From assembly GCA_045120955.1 (NCBI GenBank), contig JBGVFH010000088.1, positions 1-17,844 on the forward strand: a DNA stretch of 17,844 bases, written 5' to 3'. Shown here piece by piece: positions 1 to 6,572 of this stretch (position 1 is the stretch's first letter; the number at the start of each line of letters is the position of its first letter). The DNA is from JAZMZS01 sp045120955. Lineage in GTDB: Bacteria; Bacillota; Clostridia; Oscillospirales; CAG-272. Below the pieces are notes generated by a model. It was given only the letters and a program-made list of their open reading frames with translations, was not told the DNA's origin and made no database searches. A program made the translations under genes and the position numbers.

Positions 1-16
1 AAATTGGAGGAAAGAA

Positions 17-970
17 ATGAAAAAGAAAGTAATTTCAATTATCCTGGCAGCCCTCATGATAGTACCTTTCGGTATGATTTCCGTTTCTGCTGACACAGCA
101 GTTCCGGATGAGCCTAAGGTCACGACAACAAACAAGTGGTACATAGGCTTCGGCGGATCGGGCGACGGCTCAAGTGCTGACAATTACAAGACCACCGATG
201 TTGGAAAGGGAAATGTTTGGGGAGATATTACAGACGGCACAGCTGAAGAGGGCAACGGAGAGATCTATGACCTTGTAAAAGCAGGCGGAACTGTTTATAT
301 CGTTAAAAAAGGCCACATTGGTACGGATGCTGTTTTCAAGGCAACCGATACTCCTGTATGCTTCACAGGTGAGGGATATCTCAGCACGACCGAAGACGGT
401 TCTGCAGATGTTTCAAAACAGCTCGGCATGCTTCTGAGCGACGGTCACAAAATGACATTTGAGGGTGATGTTATACTCGAGAACACAGCTCTTCTGTGCC
501 GTAACAGTACACCCGATACCTACAGCGTAGCCGGCACAGGCAAGCTCGTTGTAAAGGACAGCGTTCAGATAGTTCACAGAGATGAAGGACAGTCAAATGC
601 CATTCTCAATGTAGAAGAGGGCGGATATGCATATCTTCATGCTGTAGGCTTCTCGGCTTACACAGGTAAGGGAACTCTCGTTATTGACGAAGCACTCAAG
701 TCAGAGGTAGAGTCTCTTCTTACAAATTACGAAGGTACTGTCGTATATGCAAAGGCAGAGGCTGACACGACCGACAGCAGCGCAACAACAGACAGCGCAG
801 CAACAGACAGTACAACAACAGCAGGCGCTACAACAACAGCTCCTACTACAACAGTTCCTACAGACAACCCTTCAACAGGTGATATGACTGTTGTATTTGC
901 AGTTCTCGCAGCACTCAGTGTTGCAGCTTGTGCAAGCGTTGTTATTGTAAAGAAAGCAAAAGAAAACTGA
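17..970 (+). CDS. Secreted surface protein with NPxTG-type wall-sorting tail
   Basis: A 317-residue exported protein of unknown function. Residues 1-25 are a signal peptide (three lysines, a hydrophobic core, SVSA before the likely cut). Residues about 40-245 form a beta-rich, glycine-rich domain with short regularly spaced hydrophobic strands. A Thr/Ser/Ala linker (about 248-283) leads to NPSTGD at 284-289, a hydrophobic segment (290-311) and the basic end KKAKEN. That order is the layout of a sortase substrate, so covalent attachment to peptidoglycan is inferred. The start is fixed by GGAGG six bases upstream of the ATG. The domain is clearly related to the next gene (shared LHAVGF..YTG.GT block, L207 here). 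Codons are enriched for CTC/CTT/GTT compared with the housekeeping genes downstream, which suggests high expression. A beta-helix adhesin-like fold is possible but unproven. Its promoter lies outside the window. Confidence 0.85.
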   Translation: MKKKVISIILAALMIVPFGMISVSADTAVPDEPKVTTTNKWYIGFGGSGDGSSADNYKTTDVGKGNVWGDITDGTAEEGNGEIYDLVKAGGTVYIVKKGHIGTDAVFKATDTPVCFTGEGYLSTTEDGSADVSKQLGMLLSDGHKMTFEGDVILENTALLCRNSTPDTYSVAGTGKLVVKDSVQIVHRDEGQSNAILNVEEGGYAYLHAVGFSAYTGKGTLVIDEALKSEVESLLTNYEGTVVYAKAEADTTDSSATTDSAATDSTTTAGATTTAPTTTVPTDNPSTGDMTVVFAVLAALSVAACASVVIVKKAKEN

Positions 971-1018
971 TTTTTTGAGTTTTTGAATATGCTTTTGTAA
1001 CTAAACAGCAATGCAATC

Positions 1019-1050
1019 CCCCAATAGATCCCTTGGTCTGTTGGGGTTTT
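1019..1050 (+). terminator. Intrinsic terminator after first surface gene
   Basis: A 12-bp stem (1019-1030 with 1035-1046, starting CCCCAA and ending TTGGGG, with G-T pairs) closes a four-base loop and is followed by TTTT. It separates the two paralogues into distinct transcription units. Confidence 0.8.
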
Positions 1051-1225
1051 GCCGCAAGTGCGTATAACATTTATTGTCGACGGTATTTTTGGCTTTGCTG
1101 CATGCAGGATATTATAATAAAACGATTTTTGGTAAATAAAAATTTCTTATTGCAATTTGTGCAAGATGCTGCAAAAAATGAAAGAACAGTAAAATAATAG
1201 AGTAAAATTTACATTATTTTTTGTA

Positions 1226-1255
1226 TTGAAAAACGCAATCAGTAAATGTTAGCAT
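1226..1255 (+). promoter_or_regulatory. Candidate promoter of second surface gene
   Basis: TTGAAA (1226-1231) and TAGCAT (1250-1255) are separated by 18 bases, giving only a fair sigma-A match. The rest of the 344-base gap (971-1314) is AT-rich and shows no gene. If this promoter is right, transcription starts near 1262, just before the UUCG hairpin. Confidence 0.35.
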
Positions 1256-1266
1256 ATAAGTATAGA

Positions 1267-1280
1267 TATCCTTCGGGATA
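1267..1280 (+). promoter_or_regulatory. C(UUCG)G tetraloop hairpin in 5' leader
   Basis: TATCC-TTCG-GGATA forms a 5-bp stem with the exceptionally stable C(UUCG)G tetraloop, about 35 bases before the start codon of the second surface gene. It has no U-tract, so a transcript-protecting 5' hairpin is more likely than a terminator. The role is inferred. Confidence 0.5.
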
Positions 1281-1314
1281 ATATAAAAACAAACATTCAA
1301 AGGGGGATGTTATT

Positions 1315-2373
1315 ATGAAAAAGAAATTTTTATCTCTGTTATTAGCGGCATTGATGGTAATACCGTTTGCTGCTCTTGCATCTGTGAGCGCTTCTGCGGC
1401 TACGGTACCCGTGGAGCCTGTAGCAACGGCTAACATTGCATTGTTCGTATCATACCAGAAAACCAGCGGTGTTCAGTCGAGCGCTGCCAACAGCGGAACA
1501 AGTGCTGACCAGCCCCTGGACACATTCGGAAATCTGTTCCCGCTTATCACCATAACCGGCGGAAAAATAGTATTCCCCGGAAAGGGATATGTAGGTATGG
1601 ATTACACCTTCCCGAAGTGCGAGGCGCCTGTTACTATTACCTCTTACGACCCCAATCTCAATACCAGATATGACGGTACTATTGAGGTTGAAGATCAGTC
1701 AAATCCCGGTAAGTATAATAACGGCTCACAGATCGGAATGCTCATGATCTATGCCGACAAGACTCTTACTATTGGCGGAGATTACATATTCGAGAATACA
1801 ACCATTCTTGAAAGAGATCAGACAGGTACGAGCCGAATCAGCGTTGCTTCGGGCGCAAATCTTGTTATCAAGGAAGACGTAAAGATCGTTAAGATGACAA
1901 ACGCTCCCGAGAATGTTCTTATGAACGTAGATGCAGGCGGTACTCTGTTCCTCCATGCTGTAGGCTTTGAAAAATACACAGGAACAGGAACTATCGTTGT
2001 TGACAAAAAACTCCTTGATGCAGGCACAGCATCCGTTGCTACTTTTGCAGGCTTTGAGGGATATGTTATAGACACAGAGGGCAATGTTCTTATGGGAACC
2101 GAGCCTGTAGTTACTCCTGATACAGAGGAGGAAACTACGGTCGACAGCGAGGAAGCAACTGAAACAAAGAAGGAAAACAGCACAACAAAGGCTGACTCCA
2201 CAACAAAGACCGAGTCTACAACAAAGGCTGACAGCACAACAAAGGCTGATGCAGACACAGTGGACGAAGAGACTGACATCACATCTGTTATTATAATCGT
2301 TGCTGCTGTTGCGGCGGCGATCGTCATAGTTGTAGTGGTAGTTATTATCGTCAAAAAGAAGAAAGCTGAATGA
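1315..2373 (+). CDS. Secreted surface protein, membrane-anchored paralogue
   Basis: A 352-residue paralogue of the preceding gene, function unknown. It starts with a signal peptide (1-26 or 1-28, SVSA/SASA). A beta-rich domain (about 35-265) shares with its neighbour the G.VG.D.TF, IGMLMIYADK and LHAVGF..YTGTGT blocks (L213). Next comes an acidic stretch, then a Thr/Lys/Asp linker with several near-identical TTKADS/TTKTES units (about 285-315). The protein ends in a transmembrane helix of Ile/Val/Ala (about 322-346) and KKKKAE. Unlike its neighbour it has no NPxTG or LPxTG motif before the helix, so it should stay in the membrane rather than be sortase-linked. AGGGGG upstream supports the start. 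Codon use points to high expression. Whether the two proteins act together is unknown. Confidence 0.85.
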   Translation: MKKKFLSLLLAALMVIPFAALASVSASAATVPVEPVATANIALFVSYQKTSGVQSSAANSGTSADQPLDTFGNLFPLITITGGKIVFPGKGYVGMDYTFPKCEAPVTITSYDPNLNTRYDGTIEVEDQSNPGKYNNGSQIGMLMIYADKTLTIGGDYIFENTTILERDQTGTSRISVASGANLVIKEDVKIVKMTNAPENVLMNVDAGGTLFLHAVGFEKYTGTGTIVVDKKLLDAGTASVATFAGFEGYVIDTEGNVLMGTEPVVTPDTEEETTVDSEEATETKKENSTTKADSTTKTESTTKADSTTKADADTVDEETDITSVIIIVAAVAAAIVIVVVVVIIVKKKKAE

Positions 2374-2400
2374 TCGGATAAAACAGGATAACACAATATA

Positions 2401-2439
2401 ACACAAAAACGGAAGCCTTTGGGGCTTCCGTTTTTGTGT
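2401..2439 (+). terminator. Intrinsic terminator after second surface gene
   Basis: A near-perfect 17-bp stem (2401-2417 with 2423-2439) encloses a five-base loop. The 5' arm carries AAAAACGGAAGCC and the 3' arm carries GGCTTCCGTTTTT. Because A-runs and T-runs both sit in the stem, it could work in either direction. Confidence 0.85.
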
Positions 2440-2515
2440 TACAAAGGGATATTTATACACCTGCCGTTTTTTTGGTGACGGGTACATATAGTCGGACACC
2501 GTTTTTTATTATCAG

Positions 2516-2544
2516 TCATATTTGTCAAAGCAAGTAAATAAAAT
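2516..2544 (+). promoter_or_regulatory. Candidate sigma-E (mother-cell) promoter
   Basis: TCATATT (2516-2522) matches the KMATATT -35 consensus known for Bacillus sigma-E. After 14 bases AATAAAAT (2537-2544) matches CATACAMT at six of eight positions. It lies about 40 bases upstream of a SipL-like gene; SipL is a sigma-E target in Clostridioides difficile. Motif and spacing are visible in the sequence; use by sigma-E is inferred. Confidence 0.5.
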
Positions 2545-2584
2545 GGAATAGGTATAAAATAAAGCCGATAAGGAGACTTTTGCA

Positions 2585-4156
2585 ATGAAAGAAAAAAATA
2601 TAAACGACATTGAGAATCATCCGTCTGCCGACAGATACGCTGATGCGGTAAACGAGGCTGTATGGACAGAAAGCTCGGGGGATTTTTCTCTTCCCGATTA
2701 TATGCCGCAGATAGCTAAAATGCTCAAAGTTGAGGCGAGGATAATTCCGTCGGGCAAATACATAGGAAGCGACAGAGCGGAATTCTCGGGAAGTGTTGTA
2801 TACAGCGTGCTATATACAGGCGAGGACGGGGTACCGTCTTATACAAATCTCTCCAGCGACTATGAATACAGCGTGCCTCTCGGTGCAGCGGCGGATTGTG
2901 ACGAGGTGGAGATATATGACGAGCCGACGATAGAGAGCACGACTGTACGCCCGAGCGGTCCGAGAAAACTATCTATCAGAAGCAGAATTAAATCTCTGCC
3001 TCATGTTATATACAAAAAGCCGCAGCAAAGAGCAGAGCTGTACGATGAAGAAAACATCGAGTATCAAAAGCTGCGTGATGTTAGAAATGTAATGCACAAC
3101 GGTCATTTTGAGAGCGGTGAGTTTGAGCTCGAAGATGTTTTTAAGCTTGAAGGCTCACCCGATGCCGAGCCTGTAGGCTGTGAGGGGTCGGTATGTATCA
3201 GCGAAGTGACCCCTACATTTGACGGTGTTATGTGCCGAGGGGAGATTGAGTACAGGGTACTGTATTTTGATATCGAGGCAGGCAGACGCTCGCTTTTCTC
3301 AAGCAAGCGAAAGCTTCGCTTTGAAAAAGAGATCGCTGTAGGACACATGGCAGACAATACCTTTGCAAGAGCTTACGGCAGAATCGTAAGCGCAGATATA
3401 TCCTCTGCCGAGGACAGCTCGGATATTTCGCTGAGTGTAATAGTAAATATCTGCGGCGAATATATGTTTGAGCGTAAAGAGGTATTCGTAAAGGATGTAT
3501 ATTCGTGTAACTGCAACTGTAATGTTGAGTACACGGAGCAGGAATACAAGCGTGCTGTGCTGTGCAAAAATCTTAATTTCTCATACCATGCACAGAAAAA
3601 GCTGTCGGAGGAGGGGACTGCCTCTGGAGAAGTTTGCTGTTGTTTTGGAAATGCGACGATAGAGAGTGCGCAGATAAAGGACGGCAGAGCATATATTTCC
3701 GGTGAGATAAACGCTGACTGTATTGTTTGCGCACCCACAGATGACTCAGCGAGCTATTCTAATGTTACAGTATCCATTCCGTTTAAGTCTGAGACGGAGG
3801 TGATGTGCTCTGCCGAGAGATATGAGGTTAGGTGTATGCCTGAGGTCAGCGGCATAAGGGCAAGGGTCGAGAAGGACGGTATCACGGTGGATGCGGAGCT
3901 TTTCATGTCTTTGTATATTCAAGGAACAGACAGCATACGCACGGTGCGCAGCGTTAGTACAAACGGAGATATGAAAAAAGGTATGAGCGACTGCGTTACT
4001 ATATATTATCCCGACAAGGGGGAGAGTCTTTGGTCTGTTGGGAAAAAATACGGCATAAGCATAGAGTCGCTTTCAGCTATCAACGGGGTATCCTCGGAGA
4101 ACTCTGACAGCGCAGACAGCTTGTCAGGGCTGTATTCCATGATAATAAAGCAATAA
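2585..4156 (+). CDS. SipL-like spore protein, SPOCS (DUF3794) and LysM domains
   Basis: A 523-residue protein with no signal peptide or membrane segment. It has repeated SPOCS/DUF3794-type modules (first about 30-120, second about 175-265, a further one about 325-460; boundaries are estimates). A C-terminal LysM-like module starts at V471 (Y..DKGESLWSVGKKYGISIESLSAIN). This order matches SipL, which in C. difficile binds the coat-basement ATPase SpoIVA and helps localise the coat around the forespore. A mother-cell role in coat assembly is inferred from the family. AGGAG nine bases before the ATG supports the start. A sigma-E-like promoter precedes it and a terminator follows, so it is probably monocistronic. 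Other SPOCS-LysM proteins exist in Clostridia, so strict orthology to SipL is not certain. The final LysM strand (YSMIIKQ) lacks the usual closing Pro. Confidence 0.8.
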   Translation: MKEKNINDIENHPSADRYADAVNEAVWTESSGDFSLPDYMPQIAKMLKVEARIIPSGKYIGSDRAEFSGSVVYSVLYTGEDGVPSYTNLSSDYEYSVPLGAAADCDEVEIYDEPTIESTTVRPSGPRKLSIRSRIKSLPHVIYKKPQQRAELYDEENIEYQKLRDVRNVMHNGHFESGEFELEDVFKLEGSPDAEPVGCEGSVCISEVTPTFDGVMCRGEIEYRVLYFDIEAGRRSLFSSKRKLRFEKEIAVGHMADNTFARAYGRIVSADISSAEDSSDISLSVIVNICGEYMFERKEVFVKDVYSCNCNCNVEYTEQEYKRAVLCKNLNFSYHAQKKLSEEGTASGEVCCCFGNATIESAQIKDGRAYISGEINADCIVCAPTDDSASYSNVTVSIPFKSETEVMCSAERYEVRCMPEVSGIRARVEKDGITVDAELFMSLYIQGTDSIRTVRSVSTNGDMKKGMSDCVTIYYPDKGESLWSVGKKYGISIESLSAINGVSSENSDSADSLSGLYSMIIKQ

Positions 4157-4183
4157 TAAAGCAACAATAAAGCAACAATAAAG
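4141..4183 (+). repeat. 11-bp tandem repeat across the stop codon
   Basis: About four copies of an 11-bp unit (CAACAATAAAG; the first, 4141-4150, is partial and the second varies by one base) run from the last codons of the SPOCS-LysM gene through its TAA into the 5' arm of the terminator. The repeat supplies extra in-frame-independent TAA triplets. Confidence 0.7.
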
Positions 4184-4219
4184 GAGGGAGCTTTCGGCAA
4201 AGCTTTCTCCTTTATTGTT
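4174..4219 (+). terminator. Long-stem terminator after SipL-like gene
   Basis: A 21-bp stem with two G-T pairs (4174-4194 with 4199-4219) closes a CGGC tetraloop. No long U-tract follows outside the stem, though the 3' arm itself is TTTATTGTT. Its 5' arm includes part of the 11-bp tandem repeat. Confidence 0.7.
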
Positions 4220-4356
4220 CTGCTGTGTTCTTATGGTAATGTGTGGTGGCGAAAAATGCGTTCACCCCGCACACGGCGCTGCTGTGTCCTGTATTGTGAG
4301 AAAGGCTGAGGCGGTCATAATTAAGTCGGAAGAAAATTTGCCGTACAAATTATTGC

Positions 4357-4371
4357 CTTATACAGTATAAG
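4357..4371. repeat. Perfect 7-bp inverted repeat CTTATAC-A-GTATAAG
   Basis: The two arms are perfectly complementary around a single central A, a form typical of dimeric-protein operators. It lies just outside the minus-strand terminator, next to a smaller AATTTG/CAAATT inverted repeat at 4335-4351. No adjacent gene obviously uses it. Confidence 0.45.
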
Positions 4372-4373
4372 AC

Positions 4374-4425
4374 AAAAAACTACCCGAGCAAGGTACTTTG
4401 TTTTCAAAGTCCTTTTTCGGGTAGT
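4374..4425 (-). terminator. Orphan minus-strand terminator
   Basis: A 9-bp outer stem (4379-4387 with 4417-4425, ACTACCCGA/TCGGGTAGT) continues inward through AAGG/CCTT and ACTTTG/CAAAGT to a TTTT loop. Read on minus it is followed by a U-run (4378-4374), the mark of an intrinsic terminator. No convincing minus-strand gene lies upstream of it between 4426 and 4860. Confidence 0.6.
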
Positions 4426-4435
4426 GGTTTTAGAA

Positions 4436-4639
4436 GCGATATATTTGACTTGTACCAAATGCGATATAACCTCGCTATGCTCGGTTGCGATACATCTCGC
4501 TTACGACTGATGCTGTCTGATACAGATCCCTCACGCCTTCTCACATATCGCATCCGAAGGGTATATCGCTCCCGTGGGGGAATACCGTAGATCCGTAAGG
4601 GATATATATCTGCCGAGTATACTTGACGGACACTCGGCA
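4436..4639. repeat. Inverted GCGATAT repeat element in gene-free island
   Basis: The gap 4157-4863 holds no convincing gene. GCGATAT or GCGATAC occurs at 4435, 4460 and 4487, and the reverse form ATATCGC at 4545 and 4563, so the outer parts face each other. At the far end TGCCGAGT (4611-4618) pairs with ACTCGGCA (4632-4639). The layout resembles the short non-coding interspersed palindromic repeats of clostridial genomes, which is inference. From 4640 to 4798 nothing else is apparent. Confidence 0.5.
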
Positions 4640-4798
4640 TACTCCTTGCACTTTTTTGAGGCTATCGCAGACGGTCATATTTGCTCAAGCATTTGTGGAT
4701 TTTCTTTTCTGCTTTTTTTGAGGTGTGTTCCCTCGTTATCATTTTATTCGGGCGGGGAGTTTTTGCTTTGCTCAAATAAAGATTTTTGATAGAACCCT

Positions 4799-4827
4799 TT
4801 GACATAAAGACTGTTATATGCTAAAAT
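4799..4827 (+). promoter_or_regulatory. Sigma-A promoter of glycerate kinase
   Basis: TTGACA (4799-4804) is a perfect -35 box, followed by a 17-base spacer and TAAAAT (4822-4827), a five-of-six -10 box. The predicted leader is about 30 bases, so there is no room for a large riboswitch. Confidence 0.8.
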
Positions 4828-4863
4828 TTTGGCAACAGTATAATGGGTGAGGTTTGAATATAT

Positions 4864-5991
4864 ATGAAAATTCTTGTTTGTCCTGATTCATTTAAGGGGA
4901 GCTTTGATGCTTTTTCTGCCGCAAAAGCTATGAAGGCGGCGATCTTAAGTGTTGCGCACGAAAGGTCGGTCTGTGTTGATGTGCTGTCGCTTGGCGTGGC
5001 TGACGGAGGAGAGGGCAGCATTGATGCGCTGATAAATGCGTTAGATGGTGAAAAGGTCAGAGCGAGAGTGCGCGGCCCTTACGGAGAGAGTGTTGCGGCG
5101 GAGTATGCTTACGCACACGGCTGTGCATATATTGAGATGGCGTCGGCGAGCGGTCTGTGTCTGACAAACAGGCGCGAGCCTCTTCTTGCTTCTACCTACG
5201 GCACGGGACAGCTCATATGTGACGCTGTAAAAAGAGGAGCAGAGAAAATTACGGTTTTTGTCGGAGGAAGCGCTACCTGTGACGGCGGTATAGGCATGGC
5301 GGCGGGGCTCGGCTACACATTTTATGACGAGAACGGTGACGAGCTGTATCCTTGTGCGGCAAGTATGTCGAAAATTCGGAAAATCGTGAAGCCCTCTGAG
5401 GATTTACTGAAAAACGTCAAGGTATTGTGTGCGTGTGACGTTACAAATCCGCTTTACGGTAAAGAGGGGGCTGCATATGTTTTCTCTCCTCAGAAGGGAG
5501 CAGACGAGAAGGCTGTGCTTGAGCTTGACTGCGGTTTGCGCAATCTTGCCGACGCAGTAATGAGGGACATGAAAACGGACATAAGCTTTCTTGAGGGCGG
5601 AGGTGCCGCAGGCGGGCTCGGTGCAGGTTTGTATGCTTTTTGCGGCGCTCAGATGTGCGGCGGCTTTGACATTATTTGCAGTATTCTCAGACTTGAGGAA
5701 AAGATAGCGCAGGCGGATGCGGTCGTTACGGGTGAGGGTTGTACGGATGCGCAGAGCATGATGGGTAAGGTCGTAGGAAAGATAAACGCTATGTGCAAAA
5801 AGTACGGCAAGCGCTGCTATGTGATAAGCGGTATGCTAAAGGACAGGGAGCTTCTTGAAAAAAGCGGGATAGAGCATATGTATTCCTCCGTTGACTTTTC
5901 GGGGAGCGCAGAGCTGTCCATCAAGGATCCGCAGAGGTATATTTATCTTGCTGCCAAGGAGGCGGCAAGAGATATGACGGCGATGATCTGA
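4864..5991 (+). CDS. Glycerate kinase (GlxK/GarK family)
   Basis: A 375-residue cytosolic kinase of the bacterial glycerate kinase family, which phosphorylates D-glycerate with ATP to a phosphoglycerate entering glycolysis. Family blocks are clear: the N-terminal CPDSFKGS (6-13), ADGGEGS (46-52), GGSATCDGGIGMAAGLG (from 134), GGGAAGGLGAGL and TGEGCTDAQS (from 289). Length is normal for the family. GGTGAGG eleven bases upstream supports the ATG. Two positions differ from the usual family sequence: Cys139 stands where GGSATNDGG usually has Asn, and Cys293 where GEGR.D usually has Arg. This may mean altered substrate handling, or simply a subfamily. The gene stands alone between its own promoter and a shared terminator. 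No glycerate or glyoxylate pathway gene is adjacent, so the source of glycerate is unknown. Confidence 0.9.
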   Translation: MKILVCPDSFKGSFDAFSAAKAMKAAILSVAHERSVCVDVLSLGVADGGEGSIDALINALDGEKVRARVRGPYGESVAAEYAYAHGCAYIEMASASGLCLTNRREPLLASTYGTGQLICDAVKRGAEKITVFVGGSATCDGGIGMAAGLGYTFYDENGDELYPCAASMSKIRKIVKPSEDLLKNVKVLCACDVTNPLYGKEGAAYVFSPQKGADEKAVLELDCGLRNLADAVMRDMKTDISFLEGGGAAGGLGAGLYAFCGAQMCGGFDIICSILRLEEKIAQADAVVTGEGCTDAQSMMGKVVGKINAMCKKYGKRCYVISGMLKDRELLEKSGIEHMYSSVDFSGSAELSIKDPQRYIYLAAKEAARDMTAMI

Positions 5992-6015
5992 TTTATTGCT
6001 TGTCAGGTAAAAAGC

Positions 6016-6053
6016 AAGTCCCCGAGAGCTTTATTAAAAAGCCTTGGGGACTT
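6016..6053. terminator. Bidirectional terminator between convergent genes
   Basis: AAGTCCCC (6016-6023) pairs with GGGGACTT (6046-6053), extended inward by GAGAGC/GCCTT with one bulge. On plus it is followed by TTGATATTT, on minus by GCTTTTT. It thus ends both the glycerate kinase transcript and the minus-strand gene that converges on it. Confidence 0.8.
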
Positions 6054-6067
6054 TGATATTTGCGATA

Positions 6068-6349
6068 TTACTTGCGTTTTTTGCGGCGGAACATCATACA
6101 AAAACATGAAATAACACACATCACCGCAAACAGCATTATTATGGCTTTTACAAGGTTGCAGTCAATTCCGAGCTTAAAAAAAGTTTCGGCACAGGGGTGT
6201 TTTGCGTTTTCACGGGCAAAATACTGCGTTTTGACGGTTACCTCTTTTTTTACAGCAGGGGAGAATTTCTTTGCTTTGCGATATACCTTTGACGCATCTG
6301 TTGCCGCATGGCTCAGCTCACGGCGGGCATCCTTTGTATCAATACACAT
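6068..6349 (-). CDS. Small single-pass membrane protein, unknown function
   Basis: A 93-residue protein not recognised as a known family. Residues 1-64 are polar and basic (many Lys/Arg/Ala). One transmembrane helix (about 66-87) follows, and the end is RRKKRK, which by the positive-inside rule puts the C-terminus in the cytoplasm. AGAGGT upstream supports the start, a TATAAT at 6412-6407 on minus could be its -10 box (no good -35 seen), and the shared terminator lies just past the stop. These signals favour this strand over the overlapping plus-strand frame. It is divergent from recG. Cysteines occur at the N-terminus, before the helix and inside it. Confidence 0.6.
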   Translation of the reverse strand: MCIDTKDARRELSHAATDASKVYRKAKKFSPAVKKEVTVKTQYFARENAKHPCAETFFKLGIDCNLVKAIIMLFAVMCVISCFCMMFRRKKRK

Positions 6350-6490
6350 TTTTTACCTCTCAGGATAAATAAAGCTTTATTTTACGAAAGCACGATCTGC
6401 TTTCATATTATATTATGTCCGTGTATTTTTCTTTTTCGGTAGGTAAAATATGTTTTTTGCTTTCGGTCTGCGTTAATTTTGTTTTTTCTC

Positions 6491-6519
6491 TTTATTTTAC
6501 GTTTATTTTGTTTTATAAT
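6491..6519 (+). promoter_or_regulatory. Candidate promoter of recG operon
   Basis: A perfect TATAAT (6514-6519) is preceded at 17 bases by TTTATT, a weak -35. The surrounding intergenic stretch is very AT-rich. A small hairpin CGTTTT-AA-AAAACG (6544-6557) lies just before the ribosome binding site. Confidence 0.35.
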
Positions 6520-6572
6520 ATATATTAAGTATTTTTTTAACATCGTTTTAAAAAACGGGAAAGGAGAGAGCT

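Noticed and set aside
1726..2499. Long minus-strand open frames opposite the second surface gene
   Set aside because: They arise from the Thr/Ala/Lys-rich repeats of the plus-strand gene, give Cys/Ser-rich low-complexity translations and lack a ribosome binding site.
4141..4183. CRISPR-like array
   Set aside because: The 11-bp units are directly adjacent with no spacers; no cas gene is present in the window.
4404..4640. A 78-codon minus-strand frame in the GCGATAT island, with AAGGAG three bases before its ATG
   Set aside because: The frame reads through the repeat units, ends inside the terminator hairpin, and gives an Arg/Ser-rich sequence of no family; the ribosome binding site spacing is too short. 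It is more likely translated repeat than gene.
4574..4789. A 71-codon plus-strand frame before glycerate kinase
   Set aside because: No ribosome binding site, starts within the repeat element and shows no coherent domain.
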